A stretch of 29,184 bases of DNA from an uncultured Oscillospiraceae bacterium (GTDB lineage Bacteria > Bacillota > Clostridia > Oscillospirales > Oscillospiraceae). Made by a program: the position numbers and the translations under genes. The stretch spans positions 1-29,184 of the forward strand of contig CAQCFX010000019.1 in the NCBI GenBank assembly GCA_948766235.1. The letters are read 5' to 3'. Positions 22,760-29,184 of the stretch are shown here, in pieces (positions within the stretch are counted from its first letter, which is position 1; each line of letters begins with the position of its first letter). The notes under the pieces were generated by a model that was not told the DNA's origin, ran no database searches, and worked only from the letters and a program-made list of their open reading frames with translations.

Positions 22760-24118
22760 ATGAAGAACATTCGCAAGGCTCTGGCGCTGGTTCTGGCGCT
22801 GTGCATGGTTCTGGCCCTTGCCGCGTGCGGCAACAAGGCCGATACCCCCGCCAGCAATCCCCCCGCGGAGAACAGCCAGCCCGCCGCGCCGGAGAGCCAG
22901 CCCGCTGAGGATGAGCCCGGCACCAACGACCTGACCGCTAACCTGACCCTGGCCACCTATCCCGTGGGCAAGATGACCGACGAGACCGTGGTCAAGGGCC
23001 TGATTGCCGACTTCAACGCGGTGTATCCCAACGTGAAGATTGATCTGATTTATCTGGACTACACCAACGGCGACCAGACCGTCAACAGCATGATTGAGGG
23101 CAACAGCGCCCCCGACCTGATTTTCGAGGGTCCCGAGCGCCTGGTGGCCAACTGGGGCGCCAAGGGCCTGCTGGTTGACCTGAAGGACCTGCTCCCCGCC
23201 GGCACCTATGACGTGACCGCCGGCTCCTGCACCAACGCCGAGGGCGCCATGTACGAGCTGCCCGTGTGCCAGACCGCTCACTGCATGGGCATCAACAAGG
23301 ACCTGTTCACCGAGGCCGGCGCGATGCAGTACATCAATGAGGACACCCACACCTGGAAGTCCACCGAGGATTTCCTGAAGGCCGTTGAGGCCGTTGCCGC
23401 CATCCATCCCCAGGTGGGCGTGGTCTTCTGCGGCGGCCAGGGCGGCGACCAGGGCAACCGCGCCCTCGTCACCAATATGTACGGCGGCACCTACACCAAC
23501 CCCGAGCACACCCGCTACACCGGCAACTGCGCCGAGAACGTCAAGGCCCTCCAGGCTCTGGTTGACGTGAACGGCATCGAGTTCGACCCCGGCATCGTGG
23601 GCGGCGACGAGATTAACCTGTTCTGCAACGGCACTCTGGCCATGGCCACCTGCTGGAACGTGGGCGCCGCGCAGAGCGAGACCCAGGGCCTGACCGCCAA
23701 TTTCGAAATCTTCCCCATGGCCTTCCCCACTGAGTCCGGCGATCCCGTCCTCCAGGGCGGCATCTGGGGCTTCGGCATCTTCGACAACGGCGACGCCAAC
23801 AAGATTGAGGCCGCCAAGGCTTTCGTGAAGTTCATGACCGAGGACGAGGCTCAGTACGCCAAGATCGTCGAGGCCACCGGCTACTGGCCCGTGCGCGAGG
23901 TTGCCGGTATGTACGAGGGCAACGAGATTATGACCGAGTACGGCAAGCTGGTTCCCTTCATGGGCGACTACTATCAGATTACCCTGGGCTGGCCCGAGGC
24001 CCGTACCGCTTGGTGGAACGCGCTGCAGCGCATCGGCGCCGGCGGCGACGTGCAGACCGAGCTGGACGCCTTCGTGGCGGAAGCCAACGCCGCGGCTGAG
24101 GCCGCTGAGGCGGGCTGA
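22760..24118 (+). CDS. CUT1 sugar ABC transporter substrate-binding lipoprotein (probable sialic-acid/amino-sugar receptor)
   Basis: 452-residue lipoprotein of solute-binding family 1. Signal peptide with lipobox LAAC (residues 20-23, Cys23), then an Ala/Pro/Ser/Glu linker to about residue 55. The mature domain starts LTLATYPVGK and has family-1 features such as GNSAPDLIFEGPE, MGINKDLFTEAGA, FCNGTLAMATCWNVG and a C-terminal YWPVREVAGMYEG. Family-1 receptors with MalF/MalG-type permeases include pneumococcal SatA for sialic acid; the specificity here is inferred from nanA, nagB and nagA downstream. A GAGGAGG site lies before the ATG. Confidence 0.9.
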   Translation: MKNIRKALALVLALCMVLALAACGNKADTPASNPPAENSQPAAPESQPAEDEPGTNDLTANLTLATYPVGKMTDETVVKGLIADFNAVYPNVKIDLIYLDYTNGDQTVNSMIEGNSAPDLIFEGPERLVANWGAKGLLVDLKDLLPAGTYDVTAGSCTNAEGAMYELPVCQTAHCMGINKDLFTEAGAMQYINEDTHTWKSTEDFLKAVEAVAAIHPQVGVVFCGGQGGDQGNRALVTNMYGGTYTNPEHTRYTGNCAENVKALQALVDVNGIEFDPGIVGGDEINLFCNGTLAMATCWNVGAAQSETQGLTANFEIFPMAFPTESGDPVLQGGIWGFGIFDNGDANKIEAAKAFVKFMTEDEAQYAKIVEATGYWPVREVAGMYEGNEIMTEYGKLVPFMGDYYQITLGWPEARTAWWNALQRIGAGGDVQTELDAFVAEANAAAEAAEAG

Positions 24119-24157
24119 GCCCTCCACGGCTGAATCCCAATCAATTTTAGGGTTATG

Positions 24158-24200
24158 CGCGCCCTCCCTGCGTGATAAGCGCAGGGAGGGCGCGTTCTTT
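24158..24200 (+). terminator. Attenuator-like hairpin between receptor and permease
   Basis: Perfect 15-bp stem CGCGCCCTCCCTGCG (24158-24172), loop TGATAAG, CGCAGGGAGGGCGCG (24180-24194), then TTCTTT. The tail is only partly T-rich, so partial termination that raises receptor over permease expression is likely. Confidence 0.75.
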
Positions 24201-24235
24201 CCGCTCCCGAAGCAACTGAGAGGAGGATACTGACC

Positions 24236-25141
24236 TTGGCCAAAGTGAAGCAGCAAAGCATGAGCCGTGAGCTGGCCCGGCGGGAGACCATTTCGGGATA
24301 CCTGTTCCTGCTGCCCAGCCTGTTGTTCTTTATCGTTTTCGTCGTATATCCCATGATTATGTGCGTGTTCACCAGCCTGACGGACGCGACCATGGCCGAC
24401 GGCGGAGGCAATTTCATCGGACTTAAGAACTATGTCGACCTGTTTCAGGACCCCATCTTCCGCAAGGGCCTGCTGAACACCGTCATCATCGTGGTGGTAT
24501 CTGTCCCCACGGTGTGCGCTTTCTCCCTGTGGGTGGGCGCGCGCATCTATAATATGAAGATGTGGGCCTGCTCCGCTTTCCGCGTGATTTTTTATCTGCC
24601 CGTGGTCACCGGCTCCGTGGCCGTCACCGTGGTGTGGAAGTGGATTTATCACTATTACAACGGCATTTTGAACTTCGTAGGCACCAACCTGGGGCTGTGG
24701 GAGAAAAACATCAACTGGCTGGGCGACCCCAAGTTCGCCCTGGGCTGTATCATTTTGATTTTGTTCACCACCTCTGTGGGCCAGCCCATCGTGCTGTACG
24801 TCTCCGCCCTGGGCAATGTGGACCATACTTTGGTGGAGGCCGCCCAGGTGGACGGCGCCACCGACCTTCAGGTGTTCTGGAAGGTGAAGTGGCCCCAGAT
24901 TATGCCCACCACCCTGTACATCCTGGTCATCACCACCATCAACAGCTTCCAGTGCTTCGCGCTGATTCAGCTGCTCACCTCCGGCGGCCCCAACCACGCC
25001 ACGGACACGGTGATGTACTACATCTATTACAGCGCCTTTACCCTGTACCGCTACGGCTACGCCAACGCCATGGGCGTCATCCTGGCCCTGTGCATTGCCG
25101 CGCTGTCCGCGGTCCAGTTCAAGCTGGCCAAGACTGATTAA
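24236..25141 (+). CDS. CUT1 sugar ABC transporter permease (MalF type)
   Basis: 301-residue six-helix permease with N-terminal SGYLFLLPSLLFF membrane start typical of CUT1 MalF/UgpA-like subunits. The ATPase-contact loop is EAAQVDGATDLQVFWKVKWP near residues 201-220. The TTG start at 24236 is preferred because GAGGAGG lies about 9 bases upstream and no in-frame ATG precedes the first helix with a comparable site except Met9. No ATPase gene is present in the operon; CUT1 importers often borrow a shared MsmK-type ATPase encoded elsewhere. Confidence 0.92.
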   Translation: MAKVKQQSMSRELARRETISGYLFLLPSLLFFIVFVVYPMIMCVFTSLTDATMADGGGNFIGLKNYVDLFQDPIFRKGLLNTVIIVVVSVPTVCAFSLWVGARIYNMKMWACSAFRVIFYLPVVTGSVAVTVVWKWIYHYYNGILNFVGTNLGLWEKNINWLGDPKFALGCIILILFTTSVGQPIVLYVSALGNVDHTLVEAAQVDGATDLQVFWKVKWPQIMPTTLYILVITTINSFQCFALIQLLTSGGPNHATDTVMYYIYYSAFTLYRYGYANAMGVILALCIAALSAVQFKLAKTD

Positions 25142-25155
25142 GGGGAGGGGAAGAT

Positions 25156-26088
25156 ATGAATTCCGGCGTAAAGAAACTGTCTGTCTATCAGATTATTACC
25201 TTGGTGCTGATTGTTATCATCGCGGTGGTTGTCTTCCTGTTCCCGCTGTATTGGATTATTACCGGCGCGTTTAAGACCCCTGCCTCCGTCAACAGCCCCA
25301 ACCCCGACTGGTGGCCCAAGGAGTGGGTCATGCGCAACTTCGACACCCTGTTTGATAAGCGCAGCGCCCCCCTGTGGGAGCTGCACGTGCCCCTGAGCGA
25401 GTGGTTCACCCAGGACCACAGCCAGATTGTGTTCTCCACCGGCCCCACCGTGCCCGCCGCGTTCCGCTGGCTGATTAACACGGTGTTTATGTCGGTGATG
25501 GCCATGCTGCTCACCTGTGCCACCGCCTCTCTGGCGGGCTACTCTCTGGCCAAGAAGCGCTTTTTTGGCCGCGCGGTGCTGTTCTCCCTGATTGTGGCCG
25601 CCATGGCGCTGCCCAAGCAGGTGATTCTGATTCCGCTGCTGCGGGAGATGTCCGGGCTGCACCTGTCGGACACCATTTGGTCGGTTATCTTCCCCATCGT
25701 GGGCTGGCCCTTCGGCGTGTTCCTGATGAAGCAGTTTGCCGAGGGCATTCCGGGAGAGATTTTGGAGGCGGCCCGCATCGACGGCGCCGGCGAGGTGAAG
25801 ACCTTTACCACCATCGTGCTGCCCATGATTAAGCCGGGCATCGGCGCGCTGGCCATCTTTACCTTCATCAACACCTGGAACGACTACTTTATGCAGCTGG
25901 TCATGCTGCGCAACACCAACGTGCTGACCATGCCGCTGGGCATCTCGAAGATGATGGGCGAGTTCGGACAGGATTACGGCCTGCTGATGGCGGGCGCGGC
26001 GCTGGCCTCTGTTCCCATTATCATCGTGTTCCTGATTTTCCAGAAGTACTTCACCAAGGGCATCACCATGGGCGCCGTGAAGGGGTAA
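25156..26088 (+). CDS. CUT1 sugar ABC transporter permease (MalG type)
   Basis: 310-residue permease partner of the MalF-type subunit. The first helix is YQIITLVLIVIIAVVVFLFP, residues about 11-30; the EAA loop is EAARIDGAGEVKTFTTIVLP around 200-219, and the C-terminal YFTKGITMGAVKG tail is the CUT1 MalG signature. A segment of about 60 residues with WFTQDHSQIVFSTGP lies between helices 1 and 2, longer than in MalG minimal forms. The gene begins 14 bases after the previous stop with AGGGGAGGGG before the ATG. Confidence 0.93.
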   Translation: MNSGVKKLSVYQIITLVLIVIIAVVVFLFPLYWIITGAFKTPASVNSPNPDWWPKEWVMRNFDTLFDKRSAPLWELHVPLSEWFTQDHSQIVFSTGPTVPAAFRWLINTVFMSVMAMLLTCATASLAGYSLAKKRFFGRAVLFSLIVAAMALPKQVILIPLLREMSGLHLSDTIWSVIFPIVGWPFGVFLMKQFAEGIPGEILEAARIDGAGEVKTFTTIVLPMIKPGIGALAIFTFINTWNDYFMQLVMLRNTNVLTMPLGISKMMGEFGQDYGLLMAGAALASVPIIIVFLIFQKYFTKGITMGAVKG

Positions 26089-26130
26089 GCCATCGTCCAA
26101 ACCCCGGCGCGTGAGAGAAAGAGGATTCAG

Positions 26131-26178
26131 CACGGTCCCGCGCGAACCGCCGGATAAGACGGTTTGCGCGGGACCGTG
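26131..26178 (+). other. Long intercistronic hairpin upstream of nanA
   Basis: CACGGTCCCGCGCGAACCG (26131-26149) pairs with CGGTTTGCGCGGGACCGTG (26160-26178): 19 bp with one G-U pair and a 10-base loop. No U-run follows. It separates the transporter from the catabolic genes and could set their relative mRNA levels. Confidence 0.7.
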
Positions 26179-26213
26179 TGAGAGCGTCAATCGACTGAAA
26201 AGGAGCTGAGCCT

Positions 26214-27122
26214 ATGAAAGACATTTCCAAATATGCAGGCGTGATTCCGGCGTTTTACGCCTGCTATGACAAGGATGGAGCGGTAAGCCCCGAAGGAGTG
26301 CGCGCGCTGGCCCGTTATCTGCTGGATAAGGGCGTCAAGGGCCTGTATGTGGGCGGGTCCTCCGGCGAGTGCATCTATCAGAGCGTGGCCGAACGCAAGC
26401 TGGTGCTGGAAAACGTGATGGCGGAGGTGGGCGGCAAGCTCACCATCATCGCCCACGTGGCCTGCAACAACACCGCCGACAGCCAGGAGCTGGCCGCCCA
26501 CGCCCAATCTTTAGGCGTGGACGCCATCGCCGCCATTCCGCCCATCTACTTCCATCTGCCCCCCAAGGGCATCGCCAAGTATTGGAACGACATCTCCGCC
26601 GCCGCGCCCGACACGGACTTTATCATCTACAACATTCCTCAGCTGGCCGGTGTGGCGCTGACCACGCCGCTGCTCCAGGAGATGCTGAAGAATCCCCGGG
26701 TGATTGGGGTGAAGAACTCCTCCATGCCGGTGCAGGACATCCAGATGTGGAAGGACGAGGGGGCCATCGTGTTCAACGGGCCCGACGAGCAGCTGCTCTC
26801 CGGCCTGGCCGCCGGGGCCGTGGGCGGCATCGGCGGGACCTATGCCGCCATGCCGGAGCTGTACCTGGCCATCTTCCGCCTGTTCCACGAGGGCAAAATG
26901 GAGGAGGGCCGCCAGATTCAGAACGAGTGCTGCCGCATCATCTATAAGATGTGCTCCGCCCAGGGCAATATGTACGCGGTCATCAAGGAGATTATCCGCC
27001 AGAAGGGCGGCCCCGACGCGGGCAGCGTCCGCGCTCCGCTGCTGGAGCTGGTTCCGGAGGACGCGGCCGCCGTGAAGGAGGCGGCCGGCATGATTGCCGC
27101 CGCCATCGCCAAGTACTGCTGA
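26214..27122 (+). CDS. nanA: N-acetylneuraminate lyase (DHDPS superfamily)
   Basis: 302-residue class I aldolase that splits sialic acid (Neu5Ac) to ManNAc and pyruvate. Landmarks: GGSSGE (47-52), the carboxylate-binding loop of this family; YNIP with Tyr139; and GVKNSS with Lys167 as Schiff-base lysine. These sit two residues beyond Tyr137 and Lys165 of E. coli NanA. GAVGGIGGTYAAMPELY further matches the NanA-specific GxIGSTYN region. Length is normal. Other DHDPS-family functions are possible, but the amino-sugar neighbours (epimerase, nagB, nagA) make NanA the best call. AAGGAG precedes the ATG. Confidence 0.9.
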   Translation: MKDISKYAGVIPAFYACYDKDGAVSPEGVRALARYLLDKGVKGLYVGGSSGECIYQSVAERKLVLENVMAEVGGKLTIIAHVACNNTADSQELAAHAQSLGVDAIAAIPPIYFHLPPKGIAKYWNDISAAAPDTDFIIYNIPQLAGVALTTPLLQEMLKNPRVIGVKNSSMPVQDIQMWKDEGAIVFNGPDEQLLSGLAAGAVGGIGGTYAAMPELYLAIFRLFHEGKMEEGRQIQNECCRIIYKMCSAQGNMYAVIKEIIRQKGGPDAGSVRAPLLELVPEDAAAVKEAAGMIAAAIAKYC

Positions 27123-27159
27123 AGTGTGAATAATCGGAAGGGTTAGAGGTGTTTTGAAA

Positions 27160-27888
27160 ATGAGAATTTATCGTGAGAAGGATTACAATGCCGTGAGCCG
27201 CCGGGCCGCCGCCGTCATCGCCGCCCAGGTGGTGGCCAAGCCGGACTGCGTGCTGGGCCTGGCCACCGGCTCCACCCCCATCGGAGCCTACAAGCAGCTG
27301 GTTGAGTGGCACAAGCAGGGCGATTTGAGCTTTGCCGAGGTGCGCTCGGTGAATCTGGACGAGTACTTCGGCCTGGCCCCCACCCACGACCAGAGCTACC
27401 GCTATTTCATGCAGACCAACCTGTTCGACCACGTGGACATCGTGCCGGAGAACACCAACGTGCCCAGCGGCCTGGCGCAGGACGCGGCGGCGGAGTGCGC
27501 CCGGTATGAGCAGGTGGTGGCGGACCTGGGCTACGCCGACCTTCAGCTGCTGGGCATGGGCCGCAACGGCCATATCGGCTTTAACGAGCCCTGCGCCGAG
27601 TTCCCCGTGGCCACCCACCTGGTGGACCTGACCCAGAGCACCATCGACGCCAACGCCCGGTTCTTTGCCAGCGCGGACGACGTGCCCCGCCAGGCCCTTA
27701 CCATGGGCATCGGCACCATCATGCGCGCCCGGAGCATTCTGGTGGTGGTCAGCGGCGCGGACAAGGCGGAGGCGGTGCGCAAGACCGTGAACGGCCCCGT
27801 CACCCCCGAGGTGCCCGCGTCCATCCTCCAGCTGCATCCCAACGTGACGCTCATCGGCGATGAGGCGGCCCTGAGCGGCCTGAAGTGA
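27160..27888 (+). CDS. nagB: Glucosamine-6-phosphate deaminase
   Basis: 242-residue cytoplasmic enzyme converting GlcN-6-P to Fru-6-P and ammonia. Motifs: GLATGSTPIGAY (33-44, phosphate loop), NLDEYFGL with Asp67, and GMGRNGHIGFNEP (132-144) with His138 and Glu143. Asn136 stands where E. coli has Asp141; Asn is also common in Firmicutes NagB. The ATG at 27160 is 8 bases after AGAGGTG; a TTG two codons earlier would be too close. The enzyme lacks the C-terminal allosteric extension of the E. coli hexamer and is of the shorter Bacillus type. nagA begins 10 bases after its stop. Confidence 0.97.
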   Translation: MRIYREKDYNAVSRRAAAVIAAQVVAKPDCVLGLATGSTPIGAYKQLVEWHKQGDLSFAEVRSVNLDEYFGLAPTHDQSYRYFMQTNLFDHVDIVPENTNVPSGLAQDAAAECARYEQVVADLGYADLQLLGMGRNGHIGFNEPCAEFPVATHLVDLTQSTIDANARFFASADDVPRQALTMGIGTIMRARSILVVVSGADKAEAVRKTVNGPVTPEVPASILQLHPNVTLIGDEAALSGLK

Positions 27889-27898
27889 GGGGCGGAGC

Positions 27899-29014
27899 AT
27901 GAAGATTACAGGCGGTAAGGTATTTGACCTGGAAAAAGGGTTTGTGGAGCGGGACGTATGCTTTGACGGAGCGCTGCTCACCCCGGACAGCCGGGACGGC
28001 GAGTGCTATGACGCCGCCGGGTGCTATGTGATTCCCGGCCTCACCGACGTCCATTTCCACGGCTGCCGGGGGGCGGACTTGTCCGACGGCGACGCCGGCG
28101 GTTTGCAGACCATGGCGGAGTACGAGCTGAGCCGGGGCGTGACGCAGATCTGCCCGGCGGGCATGACTTTGCTGGAGGAGCAGCTGATGAAGGTGTGCCG
28201 CACGGCGGCGGAGCACAAAAAGGCCGGGAAGCCGGGGGCGGACCTGGTGGGCGTGAACCTGGAGGGCCCCTTCCTGTCCTACGCCAAGAAGGGTGCGCAG
28301 AACGGCGAGTGGCTCCACGCCCCCGATGTGGAGATGCTGCGCCGTCTGATGGCTGCCTCCGAGGGGCTGGTAAAGCTGGTGTCCGTGGCCCCGGAGGAGC
28401 CGGGCGCGCTGGACTTCATCCGTCAGGTGGCGGAGGAGGTCAATGTGTCCGTGGCCCACACCACGGCGGACTACGACACCGCCCTGGCCGCCTTCCGGGC
28501 GGGCGCCCGGGAGGTCACCCATCTCTTTAACGCCATGCCCGCCTTCACCCACCGCGCCCCCGGCGTGGTGGGCGCGGCGCTGGACAGCCCCTGGAGCCGG
28601 GTGGAGCTCATCTGTGACGGCATCCATATCCACCCCAGCGTGGTGCGCGCTACCTTTAAAATGTTCGGCGCGGACCGGGTGGTGCTGATTTCCGACACCA
28701 TGCGGGCGGCCGGCATGGCCGACGGCGAGTATGACCTGGGCGGCCAGAACGTCATCGTCAAGGGCCCGCTGGCCACCCTGGCCGACGGCACCATCGCCGG
28801 GTCGGTCACCGACCTGATGGCGTGCATGAAGACCGCGGTGTCCTTTGGCATCCCCCTGGCGGACGCGGTGAGGGCGGCGGCGGTGAACCCCGCCAAGGCC
28901 ATCGGCATTTTCGACCGGGTGGGCAGCCTGGAGCCGGGCAAGCGGGCCAACGTGGCCGTGCTGGGGCCCGACCTGGAGCTGAAGGCCGTGTTCTTCCACG
29001 GCGAGAAGGTGTAA
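27899..29014 (+). CDS. nagA: N-acetylglucosamine-6-phosphate deacetylase
   Basis: 371-residue amidohydrolase that deacetylates GlcNAc-6-P to GlcN-6-P and acetate. Motifs: DVHFHG metal-site start, NLEGPFLS with metal-ligand Glu, VAHTTADYDTALAAFRAGA, HLFNAMPAFTHRAPG (substrate loop, NAM followed by HR), DGIHIHP, and SDTMRAAG with the catalytic Asp. C-terminal NPAKAIGIFDRVGSLEPGKRAN is the usual amidohydrolase end. A GAGGGG site precedes the ATG. It is the last gene of the operon and is followed by a hairpin terminator. Confidence 0.97.
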   Translation: MKITGGKVFDLEKGFVERDVCFDGALLTPDSRDGECYDAAGCYVIPGLTDVHFHGCRGADLSDGDAGGLQTMAEYELSRGVTQICPAGMTLLEEQLMKVCRTAAEHKKAGKPGADLVGVNLEGPFLSYAKKGAQNGEWLHAPDVEMLRRLMAASEGLVKLVSVAPEEPGALDFIRQVAEEVNVSVAHTTADYDTALAAFRAGAREVTHLFNAMPAFTHRAPGVVGAALDSPWSRVELICDGIHIHPSVVRATFKMFGADRVVLISDTMRAAGMADGEYDLGGQNVIVKGPLATLADGTIAGSVTDLMACMKTAVSFGIPLADAVRAAAVNPAKAIGIFDRVGSLEPGKRANVAVLGPDLELKAVFFHGEKV

Positions 29015-29020
29015 AGAAAG

Positions 29021-29056
29021 CACAAGGGAGACGCGCTTGCGTCTCCCTTGTTTGTG
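29021..29056 (+). terminator. Terminator after nagA
   Basis: 13-bp stem ACAAGGGAGACGC (29022-29034), loop GCTT, GCGTCTCCCTTGT (29039-29051), then TTGTGT. The T-run is modest, but the position right after nagA and against a convergent gene supports a terminator. Confidence 0.75.
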
Positions 29057-29184
29057 TCAGACCATGGTGCCGAAGGTGGGGGCGGTAGAGGACGGGGGCT
29101 GCGTTTCCTGGGCTGGGGCGGGCAGGGCCAGCCCGTGGAGGAAGCTGCCGGAGGAGGACTGAATCTGTCCGCCCACCACCCGGT
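29057..29184 (-). CDS. C-terminus of an unidentified protein (partial, cut by window)
   Basis: On the minus strand an open frame enters from the window edge and stops with TGA at 29059-29057, giving about 42 residues. It begins RVVGGQIQSSSGSFL, passes through a Pro/Ala/Thr/Ser-rich stretch and ends APTFGTMV. Its stop abuts the nagA terminator, as expected for convergent genes, and composition fits coding. I do not recognise the family; too little is visible to assign a function. Confidence 0.5.
   Translation of the reverse strand, partial: RVVGGQIQSSSGSFLHGLALPAPAQETQPPSSTAPTFGTMV

Noticed and set aside
27550..27590. NagB with Asn in place of the E. coli catalytic-region Asp141
   Set aside because: Asn at this position is usual in Firmicutes NagB; the other catalytic residues are intact, so no loss of activity is implied.
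1..29184. CRISPR arrays, insertion sequences, prophage or tRNA/rRNA genes
   Set aside because: No regularly spaced repeats, transposase or integrase motifs, terminal inverted repeats around genes or RNA gene signatures were seen.

Overview
The window looks like chromosome from a high-GC gut Clostridium-group bacterium (Bacillota, probably Oscillospiraceae). Reasons: strong AGGAGG-type ribosome binding sites, perfect TTGACA-N17-TATAAT promoters, LAAC lipoboxes, two Spo0J/ParB parS centromere sites of the Firmicutes type, and Firmicutes families such as UPF0340/YwlG, DUF624/YesL and an Ami-type oligopeptide transporter. The placement is inferred from gene content, not from a database search. 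The two parS sites suggest an origin-proximal region. No tRNA, rRNA, CRISPR array, transposase or phage gene was seen.

Layout. 1-5.4 kb: plus-strand housekeeping genes: the 3' part of uvrA, a COG2426 small multidrug-export-type membrane protein, a histidine phosphatase, a small unknown membrane protein, an M32 carboxypeptidase and a UPF0340 protein, closed by a strong terminator. 5.4-15.1 kb: an Ami/Opp oligopeptide ABC operon with a consensus promoter and a hairpin-rich leader. It encodes a lipoprotein receptor, two permeases, two ATPases and a membrane-anchored ApbE-like protein. 15.1-16.1 kb: the minus-strand rplM-rpsI operon with its own consensus promoter and terminator. 16.2-18.2 kb: a TtcA-like tRNA thiolase, a DUF624 membrane protein and an AT-richer 2H phosphoesterase. 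18.2-29.05 kb: a sialic-acid/amino-sugar locus. In it a minus-strand ROK-like kinase and SGNH hydrolase diverge from an N-acylglucosamine 2-epimerase, an RpiR regulator, a CUT1 sugar ABC transporter, nanA, nagB and nagA. The window ends in the C-terminus of an unidentified minus-strand gene.

How the genes work together. The locus can be read as a complete route: uptake by the CUT1 transporter; NanA cleaves sialic acid to ManNAc and pyruvate; the RenBP-like epimerase turns ManNAc into GlcNAc; the ROK-like protein may phosphorylate it; NagA deacetylates and NagB deaminates to fructose-6-phosphate. No NanE (ManNAc-6-P epimerase) and no ordinary NanK are present in the window. This resembles the epimerase-first route known from Bacteroides nanLET/RokA rather than the E. 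coli route. Two promoters of the locus share GAAA-(AT)-TTTC boxes just upstream of -35, which are candidate RpiR operators.

The most striking observation is in the Ami operon. The receptor appears to be a natural circular permutation of the AmiA/OppA fold: the segment normally at the C-terminus lies directly after the lipobox linker, and the protein stops where that segment should begin. In the same operon the AmiE-like ATPase has about 220 extra, largely helical residues between Walker A and the Q-loop, the AmiF-like ATPase ends in two predicted membrane helices, and the last gene is a divergent ApbE-like protein. Together they suggest an undescribed variant of the Ami transporter.
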